Notes under the pieces: model-generated
The model's database searches: none
What the model saw: the letters and a program-made list of their open reading frames with translations, nothing else
Told to the model about the DNA's origin: nothing
In this document: positions 60,801 through 64,000 of the stretch, piece by piece
How positions within the stretch are numbered: the stretch's first letter is position 1
How the letters are laid out: each line of letters opens with the position of its first letter
Assembly: GCA_026261815.1 (NCBI GenBank)
Contig: JAMPIT010000539.1
Location: 4,294,501-4,358,500, forward strand
Source: Monarcha castaneiventris obscurior
Taxonomy: Eukaryota; Chordata; Aves; Passeriformes; Monarchidae
DNA: 64,000 bases
Reading direction: 5' to 3'
Program-made: the position numbers and the translations under genes

Positions 60801-63406
60801 CAAACATTATGAGGTTTGGGACCAAATAGTAGTGTTCTCATTTATACCAGTGAAAATGAAAATCTTTTTCTGACCTCTTTGATATGTCTATTTTTGGTTA
60901 GAGTGCAAACTGTTACTAAGAGCCTTGTTCCAGCTGGCACTAGTTTTATTTTCATCCATCTGGGTGCTGTTTTCAATTACAAAATCAAGTTTCAGGTAGC
61001 CTCATCTTAAGGCTTGTGCATGGGAACAGTTAATGCCAGAATTCCTGCTCCAGCTGGTTCCTACATGGCTATGGGGCCTGAAGGGATTCATCCAAAAGTA
61101 CTCAAAGAGCTGGCAGGTGTCATTGTGAGGCCTCTCAATGATTTTTGAATGGTCTTGGGAATCTGGAGAGGTCCCAGTTGGCTGCAAGATGGCAAAAGTT
61201 ATCCCAATTTTCAAGAAGGGCAAGAAGGACAATCCTGGAAACTACAGGCCTGTCAGTCTCACTTCAGTGCCTGGTAAAATTATGGAGATTATTCTGGGAG
61301 TTATTGAAAAACACCTGAAGGACAATGCAGTCATTGGTCATAGCCAGCACTAGTCCATGAGGGGGAAGTCCTGCTTATAAAACTTGATTTCCTTTTGGGA
61401 CAAGGTCACCCACCTTGTTGATCAGCTGAAGCCAGTTGATGTCCTCTCTTTGGATTTCAGTTAAGCTTTGCATACTGTCTCTCAAAGTGTCTGGGTAAAT
61501 TAGAGGGCTGGGCACTCAGCAACTGTATGAAATCTCTGCACCTGCCACAACCTGAAGGTTACACTAGAATATACTTGACTATCTAAATCTTTAATTTGCT
61601 ATGACCTTTAAAAAAAATCTTTTTTGGGAAGCCATAGGCAGTTTAATCATCCAAATATGGTCATGTATGTTTGGGTGTTGTTTTGTTTTTATATTTTCTA
61701 GGAGAAAAGCTATTCTGAAGCCCTCCACTGGTACAATTATTCTGTCAGCTTTTATACACCTGGGCAGATAGATCAGAACTTGGCTAAGCTGCAGAGGAAC
61801 ATGGCTTCTTGCTATCTTCATCTGAAACAAGTTGACAAGGTGTATTTAATATGTATATACACATACTTACGTATTTATTTGCATTGCTTTTATTTTTGAG
61901 GAATTTGCTCTTTCATTTCTGGTCAGCCTTTGGTGCTGTCTTCTGGTCTCACCATTTTTGTTTCAAGGGCAGATGTTGCTCCATCATTGCTCCATCAAAC
62001 ATTTTGAGTTGTTCTATGAATACCAACGATGTAACCGTTAACATTCTGTGTATCTTTTTATCTCTCTTCTGTTGCAAATTACATACTAATTTCAAGGTGA
62101 TGGTTTACTGATTTCCTTTAATCTCTTCTGTGAATAGGCTAAAGAGGCAGTTAAACAAGCAGAGAGGTGTGATCCAAACAGCATCTTTACTAAATTCAGT
62201 GTCTATAAGATTGCAGTGATGGAGAATGATTCTGATAAAGGTAGAACTTGAAAGTTGAAGGGTCTGCTACAAGGGGCAGAAGTGCCAAATATATTAAAAA
62301 ATACTAAGCAGCTTTTGACTGTTCATCTTGGGAAAGACACAGTAGAGGGTAGCTAGAAGAAGGGTCTCTAAAGTCATTGAAAATGTCAGGCTGTAGATTT
62401 AAGTTGTAAAAGTGGGATTTTTTTTTTGCACAGTGTGTAATATGCTGAGTTCATTGCTGTGTTTGATTTTGTTTGGGTGGAGCCTCTGGCTAGGGAGGAT
62501 AATCTTCCCATGGGCAGAAGCTATAGTGGCATCCCAGGGTGAGAATCACTCTGTGCTTTTTTGTATGCATATTCAATATGAACCTTAAGGGAACCATTAT
62601 TGCTGCTCTTAATTTCTCTGGACAAATGGAGCCTGAAGTTACCAAAAAATGCATGAATTATTGAGATGACTTACAGAATGTTGTGTCTCTGTAGCCTCTT
62701 TCTTCTTTATAATGAGTTCTGCTGTTTCATATTGTAATGAGGATCTTAGCTCAAGTAATGAAAATTGAGAAATACAGTCTATAGTTACCTAGAATACAGA
62801 GTAATGTGCAGAGCTTATTTTCCAATGAGTTCTCTGCCATTTAATTATTCTCTATACAACTTTTATTGACAGCATAATTTGCTCACATAATATAGAGTGG
62901 GAAACACAGCACAGTGTGAACATAAAAGCAGTGGCACCCTTAGCATAAGCCAAGATGTGGGAGCTTGGAATGATGCCCAGACAATGTATTAGAGAAAGTG
63001 TTCTGTCTTTGGTAACAAACAGTTACTTAGCAGAACAAAATTAAGGATGTGAGATGAGCCTCATTTGTATGGCATCTTTGTTTCCTTAGATTAGTAGCTT
63101 GGAAAGCTTTTTGGCACCTCCCTAGGCAGAAATGCATATTTGTGGAGATGTGGTATGGTCAGGTTTTCTTGTCTTGGCTTTTCATTAAAAAAAAATTATA
63201 GCCTTTCATAAATCATTAAAACAGTAGAACTTTCCACCTTCCAATGGCTTCTATAAAAATGTCGTTTTTTCCCTCTTTCAGCTGTGGAAGCAGTTATTGA
63301 AATGGGGAAGCTAGCAGAAAAGCCATCAGAACATGAAGACAAGCTGAGAGTGGATAAAAATACAGGCAGCAACCTCTTGAGTTTAGCTGCCCAGATTGCT
63401 TTAGAG
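45823..63406 (+). CDS. TEX11: testis-expressed 11, meiotic TPR protein (3' part beyond window)
   Basis: Seventeen exons: 45823-45883, 45951-46138, 48116-48200, 49384-49463, 50024-50104, 50187-50306, 51238-51318, 53536-53621, 54944-55001, 55768-55863, 57297-57378, 59094-59172, 59852-60003, 60728-60813, 61702-61839, 62138-62240 and 63282-63406. They join in phase to 567 aa, and more exons lie past the window (the human protein is over 900 aa). TEX11 (ZIP4/SPO22 family) is a helical-repeat protein on meiotic chromosomes that promotes synapsis and crossovers. Recognised blocks include [85 protein letters not shown] and SLAAQIALE, which tile the SPO22/TPR domain. The first exon could instead end at 45853; both donors keep the frame, and 45883 (CCC|GTGAGC) looks stronger. 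Exons 1-2 are less certain than the rest. Introns hold CR1 fragments and no other gene; 63407-64000 is the start of intron 17. Confidence 0.93.
46343..46830 (+). mobile_element. CR1 LINE 3'-end fragment in TEX11 intron 2
   Basis: About 490 bp, colinear with the CR1 3' end: GAGACCCCACCTGGATACTG, AGTGATAGGGCAAGGG, GTGCCCAGAGAAGCTGTGGC, CCTGGAAGTGTTCAAGGCCA and CTTTAAGGCCACTTCCAACC. It includes the end of the reading frame and the 3' UTR, and has several small indels. Confidence 0.9.
61060..61500 (+). mobile_element. CR1 LINE reverse-transcriptase fragment in TEX11 intron 14
   Basis: A frame at 61138-61353 reads [20 protein letters not shown] and continues [14 protein letters not shown]. This is the finger region of a CR1-type reverse transcriptase, followed by QHxxxxGKSC-like text with stops. 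It is a dead internal piece with no 3' tail, in the same strand as TEX11. Confidence 0.85.
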
Positions 63407-64000
63407 GTAGAGCAGATAATGTTGTCTTTACTTTCCTTTATTGATATAAGTAGGACAGCTGTAACATCTTTAACCTGGCCTAGTTTTAATATTTCTCTGT
63501 ATTTCATGGATTTCTTAGTATTCCATGCTTCCACAGCAAAGGTCTTGCTCAAATGTGTTGTGTAATGGAAAGTAGAAATTAATTCCATGTAGAAAGAAGT
63601 GGTATCTTAAAATTTTGGCAGGAAAATAAAGAATTCTGAGTTATAAATATTGGCATCTGGATATAACATTGCGTATTTTTGTAAAATTCTCCTTAGCAAA
63701 AAGTTACGTCTTCTTCTGCCTCTGGGGTTTGATCTTCGATGTGAGAGGGGGAACCTGGGTATAAAATACACATAAATCAATGATGAAAGTCCTTTGTCTC
63801 TCCTGTTTGCCTCTTGGTTGGTGGCCTGAGCAATGTCTGAACTGGCTGATTGCATTTCAGGCTATTAGGGCTTTGTTCCTAGCCCTGTGAGGCATGAAAA
63901 CCTTACCAACCTGTACTAGTCCTGCTCTTGCCACGGGCTCTTTGTGCAGGGAATCATATGATCTCTCCTTAGAGCTTCCTCTGTACTCTCAGGCAATTCT

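Overview
The window is a piece of vertebrate nuclear genome, almost certainly from a bird and probably a songbird. Genes are split into many short exons with GT/AG introns, promoters are CpG-rich, and the interspersed repeats are avian: several CR1 LINE fragments and endogenous retrovirus LTRs of ERVK and ERVL type. The gene order FOXO4 - SNX12 - SLC7A3 - TEX11 matches human Xq13.1. That block lies on avian chromosome 4 or 4A; this placement is from background knowledge, not from the sequence.

From left to right: FOXO4 on the minus strand (two coding exons, about 2.0-13.9 kb) faces away from SNX12 on the plus strand (four exons, 15.0-18.4 kb) across one CpG-rich promoter that holds three ZNF143/SBS-like motifs and an ~85-bp tandem repeat. 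Next is an eight-exon plus-strand gene (20.3-23.9 kb). It reads cleanly in frame as a 408-residue proline/serine/arginine-rich protein with a C-terminal coiled coil, and I do not recognise it. SLC7A3, the cationic amino acid transporter CAT-3, follows (11 coding exons, 28.3-33.3 kb). A GC-rich interval of about 10 kb then carries an eroded ERV, a possible small secreted ORF and a reverse-oriented ERVK remnant. An NCBP2-like cap-binding gene (minus, four exons, 43.4-45.5 kb) is head-to-head with TEX11 (plus, 17 exons seen from 45.8 kb, running off the right edge).

All six genes were rebuilt exon by exon. Splice phases are consistent throughout, giving FOXO4 532 aa, SNX12 162 aa, the unrecognised gene 408 aa, SLC7A3 633 aa, NCBP2-like 168 aa and TEX11 567 aa so far. 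The genes do not form one pathway: they are an insulin/AKT-controlled transcription factor, an endosomal sorting nexin, an arginine/lysine transporter, an RNA cap-binding protein and a meiotic recombination factor. Their link is conserved synteny and two divergent promoters.

The best leads are the unrecognised coiled-coil gene, the divergent cap-binding paralogue sharing a promoter with a meiosis gene, a clean solo LTR with perfect 6-bp target duplications inside SLC7A3 intron 9, and the ZNF143-type motif cluster. I saw no CRISPR array, rRNA, tRNA or prokaryotic system.
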